Of a DNA stretch of 62,523 nt, positions 1 through 7,750 are shown piece by piece. The notes beneath the pieces were generated by a model, which was given only the letters and a program-made list of their open reading frames with translations, was not told the origin of the DNA and did not search any database. Position 1 is the stretch's first letter. Every line of letters begins with the position of its first letter. Position numbers and translations under genes: made by a program. Location of the stretch: NCBI GenBank assembly GCA_035652535.1, contig DASRDP010000010.1, positions 1 through 62,523 on the forward strand. The letters run 5' to 3'. Origin of the DNA: Chloroflexota bacterium. Lineage in GTDB: Bacteria > Chloroflexota > UBA6077 > SHYK01.

Positions 1-312
1 GTTGGGCCCGAGGCTCACGGTGGAGTAGGCGCCTGTCTCCGGGTCGAGCTGACCCAGCGTCCCGTCGCGCTGCCCCGTGTACCAGACGCGGCCGGACCCG
101 TCTGGCGCCGCGTCGTGCGGGCCGCCCCCGTTCTGGACCGCGAATTCCTGCACCGTGAACGGCGTCTGCCCCTCAGCGCTCCAGGACTGATTCGCGGAGA
201 TCGCCACGGCGATCAGTGCCGCCGCAGCCGCGCCCAGGCCAATGAACCCCTCGAGCGACCATCGACCGTGTGCGCCACGGACAAGCCAGCCAGGAACGAA
301 ATCCGTGAGCAT
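1..312 (-). CDS. Streptogramin lyase (Vgb)-like beta-propeller protein, N-terminal fragment
   Basis: An open frame of 104 codons begins at ATG 312 and runs off the left edge. A GGGAGG-like ribosome site lies just upstream of the ATG. Residues about 20-35 form one hydrophobic segment (Ala/Ile-rich), suggesting a signal peptide or membrane anchor. After it comes a stretch with the pattern GGGPHDAAPDGSG then VWYTGQ and GTLGQLDP, which is typical of the first blade of virginiamycin B lyase/NHL-type propellers. Vgb enzymes linearise streptogramin antibiotics, but most chromosomal relatives are secreted propellers of unknown substrate. Only the first blade is visible, so the catalytic His residues cannot be checked. 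Family assignment is fairly sure; function is not. Confidence 0.6.
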   Translation of the reverse strand, partial: MLTDFVPGWLVRGAHGRWSLEGFIGLGAAAAALIAVAISANQSWSAEGQTPFTVQEFAVQNGGGPHDAAPDGSGRVWYTGQRDGTLGQLDPETGAYSTVSLGPN

Positions 313-493
313 TCAACCTCCCCTCGTGGCCTCATCGAGATCATATGCGGTCCTCGCCCTCCGGGGGTCGCCGCCGACCCAGCCGGTTGACCATGGCCCA
401 GATGGGTCGCTATATTGCCAGCGCTAGGCCGCTGCGATCAATTCGGCCTACCGCCTGGGCGAGCGACGCGCCGAGTAGAGTTGCGGGAGATGC

Positions 494-1177
494 ATGGACG
501 GCTCGCCGTCGCGCCACTTAACCCTCACAAATGGGGCGGACGGGAGCCCCATCGGCTTCGCCGTTCGGCGTATCGTGCTGGCCGGATACACGGGACGGGA
601 TCGCGCAACGGTCCAACGGCACGTGGACGAGCTGCGCGAGCAGGGGGTCCCGGCGCCGAGCCAGACGCCCGAGCTGTATCGGATCGAAGACGGCGCGATC
701 CAGATCGGCGGATCGCTCAAGCGCGCCGGCGGCTGGTCCTCGGGCGAGGTGGAGTTCGTTCTGCTGGTGGCGCCCGAAATGACCTACGTGGGAGTGGGAA
801 GCGACCACACCGATCGCGATCGGGAGCGCGCCTCAATGATCGAGGCAAAACGCGCGTATCCGAAAATACTCGGGAGTGTCGTGTGGCCGCTCGAAGCGCT
901 GCTCCCCGACTGGGATGGGCTGACCCTGCGAAGTTGGGTCTCTGGCGCGGGCGAGCGACGCCTCTATCAGGAGGGATCCGTCGCGTCCATCATGGCGCCG
1001 CAAGACCTCCTTGCCCTGCTGGAGAGGGACGAGCGCGGGCCGGGGCTGGCGCTCTACTCCGGGACGCTGCCGGCCCTCGAGCTCGCGCCAGAGCGTGGTC
1101 GCTGTCTATTCGAGGGCGCCATCGTGACGCCTCGCGGCCAGGCCCTGATCACCTGTGAATACACATACGAGGCGTGA
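494..1177 (+). CDS. DUF2848 family protein
   Basis: 227-residue protein whose early segment (AGYTGRD near residue 31, followed by VQRHVDELREQGVP) and the later SGEVEFVLL and VGVGSDHTDR stretches fit the DUF2848 family, a widespread group of unknown function often found near amidohydrolase and transport genes. No signal peptide or membrane segment is visible, so it is probably cytoplasmic. The start is ATG 494, preceded by GGGAG about 4 nt upstream. It ends 4 nt before the next gene (cupin), so the two are probably co-transcribed. The biochemical role is unknown; a fumarylacetoacetate-hydrolase-like fold has been suggested for relatives, which I cannot confirm from sequence alone. Confidence 0.75.
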   Translation: MDGSPSRHLTLTNGADGSPIGFAVRRIVLAGYTGRDRATVQRHVDELREQGVPAPSQTPELYRIEDGAIQIGGSLKRAGGWSSGEVEFVLLVAPEMTYVGVGSDHTDRDRERASMIEAKRAYPKILGSVVWPLEALLPDWDGLTLRSWVSGAGERRLYQEGSVASIMAPQDLLALLERDERGPGLALYSGTLPALELAPERGRCLFEGAIVTPRGQALITCEYTYEA

Positions 1178-1181
1178 ACCG

Positions 1182-1529
1182 ATGCCAAAGCCCGAATATG
1201 AGTTTTTCGAGCCGTCGAACATCCCGGCGACCAACGTTGGCGGCGTGAAGGGACTCAGCGAGCGGATCCTCAGTCGCGACCCCGAGACGGGGGACTACAC
1301 GCGTATTTTGCAATTCGAGCCCGGCACCGACACGAGCCCGATGGGTGTGCAGCGGCACGATTTCTGGGAGGAGGTGTGGATCCTCGAGGGGAGCCTCCAC
1401 GACATATCGCTGAACCAAACGTTCCGCGCGGGGATGTACGCGTGCCGCCCACCGGGCATGCCCCACGGCCCCTGGCGAGCCCCGGAGGGCTGCCGGACTT
1501 TCGAGATCCGATACTTCCGCAAGTCTTAG
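1182..1529 (+). CDS. Cupin domain protein (ChrR-like)
   Basis: 115-residue single-domain cupin. The motif HDFWEEVWILEGSL (residues about 49-62) supplies the first cupin motif with a His and Glu, and CRPPGMPHGPW near residue 88 supplies the second motif with the final metal-binding His. Start is ATG 1182, with GAGG at 1169-1172, only 4 nt after the upstream DUF2848 stop. A longer frame exists but lies inside the previous gene. Such small cupins bind a divalent metal and act as dioxygenases, isomerases or sensors. The substrate cannot be read from the sequence. Probably in an operon with the DUF2848 gene. Confidence 0.8.
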   Translation: MPKPEYEFFEPSNIPATNVGGVKGLSERILSRDPETGDYTRILQFEPGTDTSPMGVQRHDFWEEVWILEGSLHDISLNQTFRAGMYACRPPGMPHGPWRAPEGCRTFEIRYFRKS

Positions 1530-1591
1530 GACGCTGCGACCGGGCTGGACGGTCGATTATCATTGAGCATCTTCTCAGGAGGCAGGCCACC

Positions 1592-1861
1592 GTGGCCGCG
1601 ACGAGCCAATTGACCTCACTTGACATTCGAATTCGGCAGCAGGTTCTGCCCTCCGGGGACGCGTCCCATGGCACACCGGACCCGGTGCTGAAGCGCAGCT
1701 TCTTCTTCGCGTTCCCGGAAGGCGAGGCGCAGGTCGACCAGACCGACTACGGCCACCCCGGAAAGATGAACCCCTGCTATCCGCAGGTCATTCCGACGCG
1801 GCTTGCCGCCAAGACGCAGGCAATCCTCGCCGCAGCCGAGGCGCTCGCCGCTCTGCTCTAA
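1592..1861 (+). CDS. Small hypothetical protein
   Basis: 89 residues starting at GTG 1592, which has a very good ribosome site, AGGAGG at 1578-1583, about 8 nt upstream. I do not recognise the family. The middle has aromatic and acidic residues (RSFFFAFPEGE, then DQTDYGHPGK and NPCYPQV), and the C-terminus is an alanine-rich helix. It has no membrane segment. It may be a genuine small protein or the tail of a larger enzyme family. The TAA stop at 1859-1861 is in the same frame as the following alpha/beta hydrolase, which itself lacks an obvious upstream start codon. Confidence 0.5.
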   Translation: MAATSQLTSLDIRIRQQVLPSGDASHGTPDPVLKRSFFFAFPEGEAQVDQTDYGHPGKMNPCYPQVIPTRLAAKTQAILAAAEALAALL

Positions 1862-2014
1862 CCGGACGCTGAAGGCGGTCGGTCAATCTCCGCTCCCATC
1901 CGAGCATTCGCCGAGCGATCTGTACGGCGGCTGACGGTCCTCAACACTTCCAGTGGGGCTGAGCTGGCTGTCTGGATCACCGCCCCGCGACGCGCGCGGC
2001 CGGGACCGACCGTT

Positions 2015-2704
2015 GTGCTCGTTCCTGGAGGGATCTCCCCGGGCAGTCAGTCCTTCGGTATCACCGGAATCGCAGACCGCTTCGCGCGCATCGGCTTCCG
2101 CGTCGCGCATTTCGACCCTGACGGCCGCGGCGAGAGCGGCGGGATCGAGGACTTCGGCGGTCCTGTACACCAGGTCGGCCTCGCGGGGGTCGTTCGCATG
2201 GCGGCGAGCGACGAGGCGGTTGACGCCGCTCGTTTGGCCGTCCTGTCGTTCGACGCGGGCGCCCTGATGGCAACCGGGGCCGTCGCGCGCCATCCCGAGC
2301 TTTCCGTCCGCCTTCTCATCGACTGGGAGGGTCCCGTGACGCGAGCCGACGTCGCGAAGGTGCTCGTGAGCGGGGCCGACGGTGACGCGGCGTCTCTCGC
2401 GGGCCACGACGAAACGTGGTGGCGCGAGCGGGAGCCTGCCCGCTGGCTTCCCCGCGTTCGCGTGCCGTATCTGCGGATGCAGGGCGATCCGGACCACGCG
2501 GGTCTCGACCCATCGCGCGCCGTCACCGCCGTCCGGCTTGCCGCGGCATCGCGGTTCGGTGGAAAGGGCCGAGCGCCGTGGGTGCGGCTGAACGGCGACG
2601 CGCCGAACTGTCCTTCGGAGCCGCCTGATGGACGGTGGCTACCTGCGATGCCGGCCGAGGTCGCGGCGCTTTCGTATCTCGTGGAGCTGCTGCCGCCGCG
2701 CTGA
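2015..2704 (+). CDS. Alpha/beta hydrolase-fold protein, start uncertain
   Basis: Strand-loop order typical of the alpha/beta hydrolase fold: VVLVPGG-like oxyanion region at the start, FDPDGRGES near residue 33, and a nucleophile-elbow-like LSFDAGA around Ser78 in place of the classic GxSxG. The C-terminal part (GDPDHAGLD, later LNGDAPN) resembles the acid/His region. The first standard start codon is GTG 2015, but protein-like sequence continues upstream in the same frame (RRLTVLNTSSG, ELAVWITAP) back to about 1862, just after a TAA. No ATG, GTG or TTG lies there; CTG 1931 is one option. Either a rare start codon is used or the gene is split by a stop. Substrate unknown. Confidence 0.6.
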   Translation: MLVPGGISPGSQSFGITGIADRFARIGFRVAHFDPDGRGESGGIEDFGGPVHQVGLAGVVRMAASDEAVDAARLAVLSFDAGALMATGAVARHPELSVRLLIDWEGPVTRADVAKVLVSGADGDAASLAGHDETWWREREPARWLPRVRVPYLRMQGDPDHAGLDPSRAVTAVRLAAASRFGGKGRAPWVRLNGDAPNCPSEPPDGRWLPAMPAEVAALSYLVELLPPR

Positions 2705-2792
2705 CGGTCGCGCCCGAACGCGGCGGCGAAGCGGGCGGGGCGGGCGAGCGGCCACCGTTTCTGAGGGCAGACCGCTCAGCGCCCGCGCGGGG

Positions 2793-4163
2793 CTATTTGG
2801 ACGCGGGAGCGATGGTCCGCGATCCCCCCGCGTGCCTCGACGGCGCCGCGGGCGCGCCGGGCGGCTCCTGTCGCCCCCCCGAGGCGGTCACGCGCGGCGC
2901 GAGTTGAACGACGGGCGACTGCGACGTCGTCGTAACGATGGCGCCGCTGTGAAGCTGGGTCTGATTGGTCGGAGCCATGAGGACTGGCTGGGCAGCCGCC
3001 GCGGCCGTCCCTCGGATCACCACCGGCGAGCCGGCGCTACCGCCCACGCGCCCGGCGCTCGTGGCCTGAATTGACCCGCTCCCGTGCATGGCGGGGACGG
3101 TTGGCCCCGTGGCAGCAGCGCCGCCGCGGACCTCCGAATTGGTCTGCACGACTCGAAGGGATGATTCATTCGACTGGTGGACGCTCTGCAGCGCAGCCGA
3201 CGCGGCAAAGAGCGCGGGGACCGGACCGCTGGGCGCCCCCTTCGCGGAATCCACCGCCACCTGGACTGTCCCGCGGCCAACTCGGGGAGCTTGCTGGCCC
3301 TCCACTCCATTCGCGGCCACGCGGGCCGACCCGCCGCCGCGCTCTCCGCGATCCGGCGCGGGCTCGCCGGCGATTGCCGGTTGGGCCGGGGCCGTAACCG
3401 TCCCCGGCGCGGGGGGAAGGAACGCGCCGGCCGGTTCCGGAGCCATCTTGGGACCGCCGGCGCGGATGGGCCCCGGCTTGCCGGCCGCGGGACTGGCAAC
3501 GGTCCGCGGCGGCAACTTGGCGCTCGCAGTAGCTCCTCCCGTCGACCCCTTCGCGGCATTCGCCGCGGGCTGAGCGATGAGCGGGCCGAACGCCGGCGCC
3601 GCGATTATCGGCTTGGGCGCCGGTCCGGCGGGTGCGGCTGGCACGGCGGCGGGGAATGGAGCCGGCGAAGCTTCGATCTCTTGCGCCGGGGCTTCGGTGC
3701 TGGCATCGTTCCCCTCCGCCGAACCATCGGGTCGATTCGCCGTGTCCGCTGGCGCAGGCCGATCGTTGAGGGCGGACGGCGCGTCTTCGGGCTCGACCAC
3801 GCGCCCCGACGACGGCTCTTCTCCCGCGTCGGTTGTCGCTTCGGGCTCGGCGGCGACGGTCTCATCCGGGAGCAAGCTCGCGACTTCGGGCTCCGCCGGC
3901 GCGCCTGGCGAACGCGGTGGTGCGAGGGACGCGCTCACGGAGGCGGCCTGAGAGGCGTTCTTCGCGACACTTGCCCCATTGGTCTCGGCCGTCGGCGATG
4001 CGTCACCACGGTGGAGGGCTGATGGTGACGACATCAGCAGCGCGACGAGGAGGAGACCGGCCGCGAGCCCGCCAGCGCCGACGTACGCCAGCGCTGCGAA
4101 TCGCAGGGGCGCGCTCGCGCTCGCCTGAATGACCCGGTCGCGGAGCCTGAGCCACCGTGTCAT
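2793..4163 (-). CDS. Membrane-anchored, disordered Ala/Pro-rich protein
   Basis: 456 residues with one transmembrane segment (about residues 18-45, rich in Leu, Ala, Gly) after a short basic N-terminus. The remaining ~400 residues are low-complexity Ala/Pro/Gly/Ser with Glu patches, predicted to be extracytoplasmic and disordered. No known domain is visible. The ATG overlaps the stop of the upstream histidine kinase in an ATGA arrangement, so translation is probably coupled and the two proteins may be made in fixed ratio. The composition resembles periplasm- or wall-spanning anchors. Because high-GC DNA easily yields such frames, it could be questioned, but the perfect ATGA junction and the N-terminal anchor support it. 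Confidence 0.6.
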   Translation of the reverse strand: MTRWLRLRDRVIQASASAPLRFAALAYVGAGGLAAGLLLVALLMSSPSALHRGDASPTAETNGASVAKNASQAASVSASLAPPRSPGAPAEPEVASLLPDETVAAEPEATTDAGEEPSSGRVVEPEDAPSALNDRPAPADTANRPDGSAEGNDASTEAPAQEIEASPAPFPAAVPAAPAGPAPKPIIAAPAFGPLIAQPAANAAKGSTGGATASAKLPPRTVASPAAGKPGPIRAGGPKMAPEPAGAFLPPAPGTVTAPAQPAIAGEPAPDRGERGGGSARVAANGVEGQQAPRVGRGTVQVAVDSAKGAPSGPVPALFAASAALQSVHQSNESSLRVVQTNSEVRGGAAATGPTVPAMHGSGSIQATSAGRVGGSAGSPVVIRGTAAAAAQPVLMAPTNQTQLHSGAIVTTTSQSPVVQLAPRVTASGGRQEPPGAPAAPSRHAGGSRTIAPASK

Positions 4164-5569
4164 GCAATCAACTCCTCTTCGCTCGTGACGGGAATCTGCA
4201 GGCGGAATGTCGCGCCGTGGTCCAGCCGACTCTCCACCTCGATGCTTCCCCCCATGCGTTTCACGATGGCGTGGGTCAGAGCGAGACCGAGGCCTGCGCC
4301 TCGCTCGCGACCGACTCGGGGGTCCTCGCTCCGAAAGAACTTGCTGAACAGGCGCAGCTGATCGCCCTCACTCAAACCGACGCCCGTGTCGGAGACGCCG
4401 AGGGTCGCGACTCCACGCTCGATCCGGTCGCGAACCCAAACCCGAATCTCGCCGCCGTCTGGCGTGTACTTTACCGCGTTGCTGACGAGATTGCTGAGCG
4501 CCTCACGCAGTAACAGGGGCGAGGCGTATACGGTAGGGGCACGGTCCGGCACCTCCACGAGAAGCGTCTGCTGCTTTTGATCCGCCAGCGGCGACAGTTC
4601 GTCGACGACATCTCGAACGACGATGCTGAGGGGAACATTCTCTCGAGCATAGACGCCCTCGTCCATCTCCACCTTGTTGATCTGCAGCAAGTTCTCCATG
4701 AGCCGCTCGATCGTCTTCCCCGCTCGAGTGATTCGGTCCAAGTGTTTGATCACGTCCGAGTGGGACGCTTGATTGCTGGCCAACGCGCCGCGTGCGAGCT
4801 GCGCGTACCCGAGCACCGTCGTCAGCGGGTTGCGCACCTCGTGCGTGATGAGGTGCGTCAATTCCTCCTGCACCACGCGTGCCCGCTCGAGTCGGCTCCG
4901 CTCTTCTTCCGCTTCCTCGCGCGCAATTCGGAGCCTCCACCACTCGCCGACGACGAACAGCACCGCCAGCAACGATGCGAGCGCCATCAAGAGCCCGCCT
5001 TCGCCGAGCAGGTCGCCTGCGACGATGGCCACCACCCCGATCGGCGCGGTCGCGAGGGAAAGTACCAGGTCGGGGCGCTCGACGTGCGGATCGTCGGCGG
5101 GCGGAAGCTGCGCCCGCTCGGCCAGTTGCCACGCCCCGGCCAGCAAAAGCGCAAACAGCCACACCACCAGCAGCGATCGCGCCTCGGCCTGTGGGAAGCT
5201 GGCGATCACGCGATCGGCGGCCTCGAACGCGAGAATGCTGATGGCGCCCGCCGTTACCGCGGAAAGGATAGACACCCTGCGCGCGAGGTTCGCCACGAGA
5301 ATCGCGCCGAGGAGGAGCGGAGCGATGCTGCCCCCGAATCGCCAGTAAGCGGGCACCAGTGGAACCAGGAGAAGCGACGATGGCTTCTGTCCACCGTGCA
5401 TTGGCGCGGCGATGAGCGATCCGACGAGGAGCGCGACCCCAACCGGGGCATACGCCTGGTTCCACACGTCGTGTGGACCAGTGACCCACAGCGCCCAAGC
5501 ACTGGCAATCACGAGGAGCGTCGCGTAGCCAATGCGCAAGCCGGTGCGTCGACTCATTCGCTCGACCAT
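4160..5569 (-). CDS. Membrane sensor histidine kinase
   Basis: 469 residues. The first ~210 residues contain about six hydrophobic segments forming a membrane sensor module without a large periplasmic loop. A short coiled-coil linker (EEAEEERSRLERA, about 218-230) leads to the HisKA box with phospho-accepting His243 in LITHEVRNPLT. The ATPase domain shows the N box (NLVSNAVKYTPDG, about 360-372), the G1 box (DTGVGLSEG) and the G2 box (GAGLGLAL). It lacks a receiver, so it needs a separate response regulator; stand-alone receivers lie at 5800-6195 and 12015-12377, but pairing is not shown. It is followed with ATGA overlap by a disordered membrane protein. An AT-rich stretch (5700-5760) upstream may hold its promoter. 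Confidence 0.9.
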   Translation of the reverse strand: MVERMSRRTGLRIGYATLLVIASAWALWVTGPHDVWNQAYAPVGVALLVGSLIAAPMHGGQKPSSLLLVPLVPAYWRFGGSIAPLLLGAILVANLARRVSILSAVTAGAISILAFEAADRVIASFPQAEARSLLVVWLFALLLAGAWQLAERAQLPPADDPHVERPDLVLSLATAPIGVVAIVAGDLLGEGGLLMALASLLAVLFVVGEWWRLRIAREEAEEERSRLERARVVQEELTHLITHEVRNPLTTVLGYAQLARGALASNQASHSDVIKHLDRITRAGKTIERLMENLLQINKVEMDEGVYARENVPLSIVVRDVVDELSPLADQKQQTLLVEVPDRAPTVYASPLLLREALSNLVSNAVKYTPDGGEIRVWVRDRIERGVATLGVSDTGVGLSEGDQLRLFSKFFRSEDPRVGRERGAGLGLALTHAIVKRMGGSIEVESRLDHGATFRLQIPVTSEEELIA

Positions 5570-5769
5570 GTCAAATCATCCGGTCGATCAAGTCGCTCCG
5601 TGCGACGAGGGCGCGGTCCGCACTCCTCCGTTACGAGCGCTCAAGTCTGACGAGGGGAAAATCGATGATCGCGCTCAGTCATGTTTCGATCTCTCGTCGA
5701 AATGTTCGCGTTCTTTATCCTTTTTTCTATTCTATTGAAACGTGAAGCAATTCGCTCCGGTCCGGCTGT

Positions 5770-5784
5770 GAAGCGCAGCGCTTC
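5770..5784. repeat. Perfect 7-bp inverted repeat
   Basis: GAAGCGC and GCGCTTC flank a single A just after the stop of the receiver gene (read on the minus strand) and before the AT-rich block upstream of the histidine kinase. The loop is too tight for a full hairpin, and no T-run follows on the minus strand. It could be a weak terminator stem or a regulator site. The only evidence is symmetry and position. Confidence 0.3.
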
Positions 5785-5799
5785 GATAGAGAGAGGCAG

Positions 5800-6195
5800 T
5801 TAACGTTCCCGGTGGTCACTTTGGCGGAGCAGCCACGTGGTCACCCTGGCCCGGAGATTCGACGGCGTGAACGGCTTAACCAGAAAGTCGTCTGCCCCCC
5901 CGGCGAACCCCTGGGCGGCCGATCCCTCGTCATTGCTCGCCGTCAGCACGATGATCGCCATTTGTCGAGCGCCGAAGCGAGCCCGAAGGCGGCGGATGAC
6001 CTCGAATCCATCGGTCTTCGGCATCTTCAGGTCAATGATCACCACATCGGGGCGTTCACGAAACGCCGCTTCAAGGGCCTGCGCCCCGTCGGACGCGGTC
6101 ACCACGTCGTGGTGATCGGCTCGAAGGATCGAGGCGATGAGATCGATGATGTCGGGGTCGTCGTCGGCCACGAGGATCTTGTACGCGTCCGGCAC
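5800..6195 (-). CDS. Single-domain response regulator (receiver only)
   Basis: 131-residue REC domain without an output domain. Acidic pocket DDD at 11-13, phospho-acceptor Asp55 in VVIIDLKMP, Thr/Ser switch region at TAS (85-87) and conserved Lys107 in LVKPFTP are all present. I place the start at GTG 6195 because CGGAGG lies 5 nt upstream and the protein then begins just before the first receiver strand. It lies 23 nt after the MBL-hydrolase stop and is surely co-transcribed with it. At 59140-60462 the same two modules are fused in one protein, which argues that this receiver acts with or on the MBL hydrolase. Confidence 0.88.
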   Translation of the reverse strand: MPDAYKILVADDDPDIIDLIASILRADHHDVVTASDGAQALEAAFRERPDVVIIDLKMPKTDGFEVIRRLRARFGARQMAIIVLTASNDEGSAAQGFAGGADDFLVKPFTPSNLRARVTTWLLRQSDHRER

Positions 6196-6218
6196 GTGGG
6201 CCTCCGATTGCGCGCCTA

Positions 6219-7112
6219 TCAGAACAGGATAGTCGTGCCCTCGGCAGCGCCAAAGACCTCGACGTCGGATCCATAAGCGGCTGCACGCGACCGGGCGGCG
6301 GCGACGATGGCGTCGACGGCCTCGTCGTTGTGCGTCGGGTCGTGGTGGTACAGGGCGAGTCGCTTCACGCGACCGAGCACGCCGATATCCGTCGTGTAGC
6401 TCGTCGTGGAGTGGCCCCATCCGATCTTCGCCGGATATTCAGCATCGGTGTATTGCGCGTCCATGATGAGAAGGTCCGCCTCGTGAACGAATTCCGCGAG
6501 CCGCCGGTCCTCTTCGTGCACCAGATGCGGCAGGCTGCCCCGCTGAGGCGCGACAGAGCTGGATGGTCCCAAAACCCGCAGCCCGTGGGGCTCTGTGTCG
6601 GACGCGTAGATCACCGCCTGTCCGTCGGCTTCCACCCGGTACCCGAGACACACACACGTGTGGTTCAGGTAGTGGACGGTGACCTTTACGTCATCGATGG
6701 AAAACGCGCCCTCACGAACTTCGTGGAAGCCGATATCCGCCTGCATATCGTCGAGGGTGACCGGAAAGTAGGTGTATTCCATCTGGTTCGCCAGGACCTG
6801 ATTCAGGCTACCACTGATGCCCGACATCCCGTGGAGGGTAAAGGCGTTGCCTGCGACGAAGGCTGGGGAGAAGAATGGCCACCCCTGGATGTGGTCCCAG
6901 TGGGTATGCGAGAGCATGACGTGGCCGCGAACCGGTCCATCCTGCTCGATTAGCGACATGCCCAACTCGCGGATGCCGGTGCCGCTGTCGAAAATGATGA
7001 GGACGCCGCTGTCCGTCCTGACCTCCACGCACGACGTGTTGCCGCCGTGGCGAACGGTTCGCGGGCCAGGGGAGGCGATGGACCCTCGAGTGCCCCAAAA
7101 GGTGACCCGCAC
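6219..7112 (-). CDS. MBL-fold metallohydrolase
   Basis: 297 residues. The opening RVTFWGTRGS followed by HGGNTSCVEV and the metal motif SHTHWDH (His69, His71, Asp73, His74) place it in the metallo-beta-lactamase fold near the PhnP/tRNase Z/cyclic-nucleotide phosphodiesterase branch (COG1235-like). Further ligands are likely in LNHTCVC (about 149), SDTEPH (about 171) and HHDPTH near the C-terminus. No signal peptide, so cytoplasmic. The start is GTG 7112. It is followed after 23 nt by a receiver-only protein. A class II-type cyclic nucleotide phosphodiesterase role would fit the nearby class III cyclase, but this is inference; the substrate is unknown. Confidence 0.88.
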   Translation of the reverse strand: MRVTFWGTRGSIASPGPRTVRHGGNTSCVEVRTDSGVLIIFDSGTGIRELGMSLIEQDGPVRGHVMLSHTHWDHIQGWPFFSPAFVAGNAFTLHGMSGISGSLNQVLANQMEYTYFPVTLDDMQADIGFHEVREGAFSIDDVKVTVHYLNHTCVCLGYRVEADGQAVIYASDTEPHGLRVLGPSSSVAPQRGSLPHLVHEEDRRLAEFVHEADLLIMDAQYTDAEYPAKIGWGHSTTSYTTDIGVLGRVKRLALYHHDPTHNDEAVDAIVAAARSRAAAYGSDVEVFGAAEGTTILF

Positions 7113-7274
7113 TTCGCCCCCCGGCAGCGCGATTGATTCGACGTTTGGTGGGCCGTCGTCTGGCCCTCCAACTCCGTAACGTGGCCCGCGGAAGTATCGG
7201 GGCGCGCCGAACCGGTTCAGCGCACGGCAGCGTTCGCAAATGGCTGGTTGGCCGCCGCTCGTTGGCCGGGAATT

Positions 7275-7604
7275 CTACACTTTGCGCCACCAGCTCGGGA
7301 CCGCGAATCCGTCGTCTTCGTCGGGATTGCCAGGAATGAACCCGGCGAAGCGAACCATGGGCGAACGGCGGAGTAGCCCAGGAATTACCTGCCCGTGGAT
7401 CACGAGCTTCGCCATGTGCTCCGATCCGGCCTCGTCGCGAATCGACGCGATCGCCTGTTCGTACGCTCGCCCGCCGGCTTCGCCCGCTCGAAGCGCCTCG
7501 ATCAGCGCCTTTGTCGAAAAGCGGTTGCCCACGACGCGACCGATGGCGTCGGCAACATGAGGCTCAAGGATCGTGATCGCTTCCTCGTCGTCCACGTGTG
7601 CCAC
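7275..7604 (-). CDS. Conserved hypothetical protein
   Basis: About 109 residues reading VAHVDDEEAITILEP at the start, with a helical middle (FSTKALIEALRAGEAGGRAYEQA) and a C-terminus RFAGFIPGNPDEDDG ending in PSWWRKV. I do not recognise a family. Start chosen at GTG 7604, which has GAGGG a few nt upstream; a longer frame would overlap the promoter and start region of the divergent binding-protein gene. It is transcribed toward the MBL gene, with about 160 nt between them. Codon use and the charged, non-repetitive sequence support a real soluble protein. Function unknown. Confidence 0.55.
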   Translation of the reverse strand: MAHVDDEEAITILEPHVADAIGRVVGNRFSTKALIEALRAGEAGGRAYEQAIASIRDEAGSEHMAKLVIHGQVIPGLLRRSPMVRFAGFIPGNPDEDDGFAVPSWWRKV

Positions 7605-7670
7605 TTCGCCCTCCGCGACCTCCGTTCGCGCGTCGCGCTGGAACGCTCCGCGCGGTTCCGGACGCCTACT

Positions 7671-7676
7671 TATAAT
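7671..7676 (+). promoter_or_regulatory. Consensus -10 element for the binding-protein gene
   Basis: A perfect TATAAT stands out in GC-rich DNA 80 nt before the proposed GTG start at 7751. No good -35 hexamer is visible at 16-18 bp, so the promoter may need an activator. Expected transcription start is near 7683, immediately before the 18-bp palindrome at 7687-7704. Confidence 0.5.
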
Positions 7677-7686
7677 GCTGCCAGGG

Positions 7687-7704
7687 ATCGGGCGCGCGCC
7701 CGAT
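7687..7704. promoter_or_regulatory. Perfect 18-bp palindrome, candidate operator
   Basis: ATCGGGCGC followed directly by GCGCCCGAT is a perfect two-fold symmetric site centred about +12 relative to the start predicted from TATAAT at 7671. That is a classic position for a repressor blocking transcription of the downstream binding-protein gene. No T-run follows, so it is not an intrinsic terminator. Confidence 0.5.
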
Positions 7705-7750
7705 GGGGGTGTTCCTTGCGGCCATTGCCTTTCTTGTTCCGAAGGAGCAC

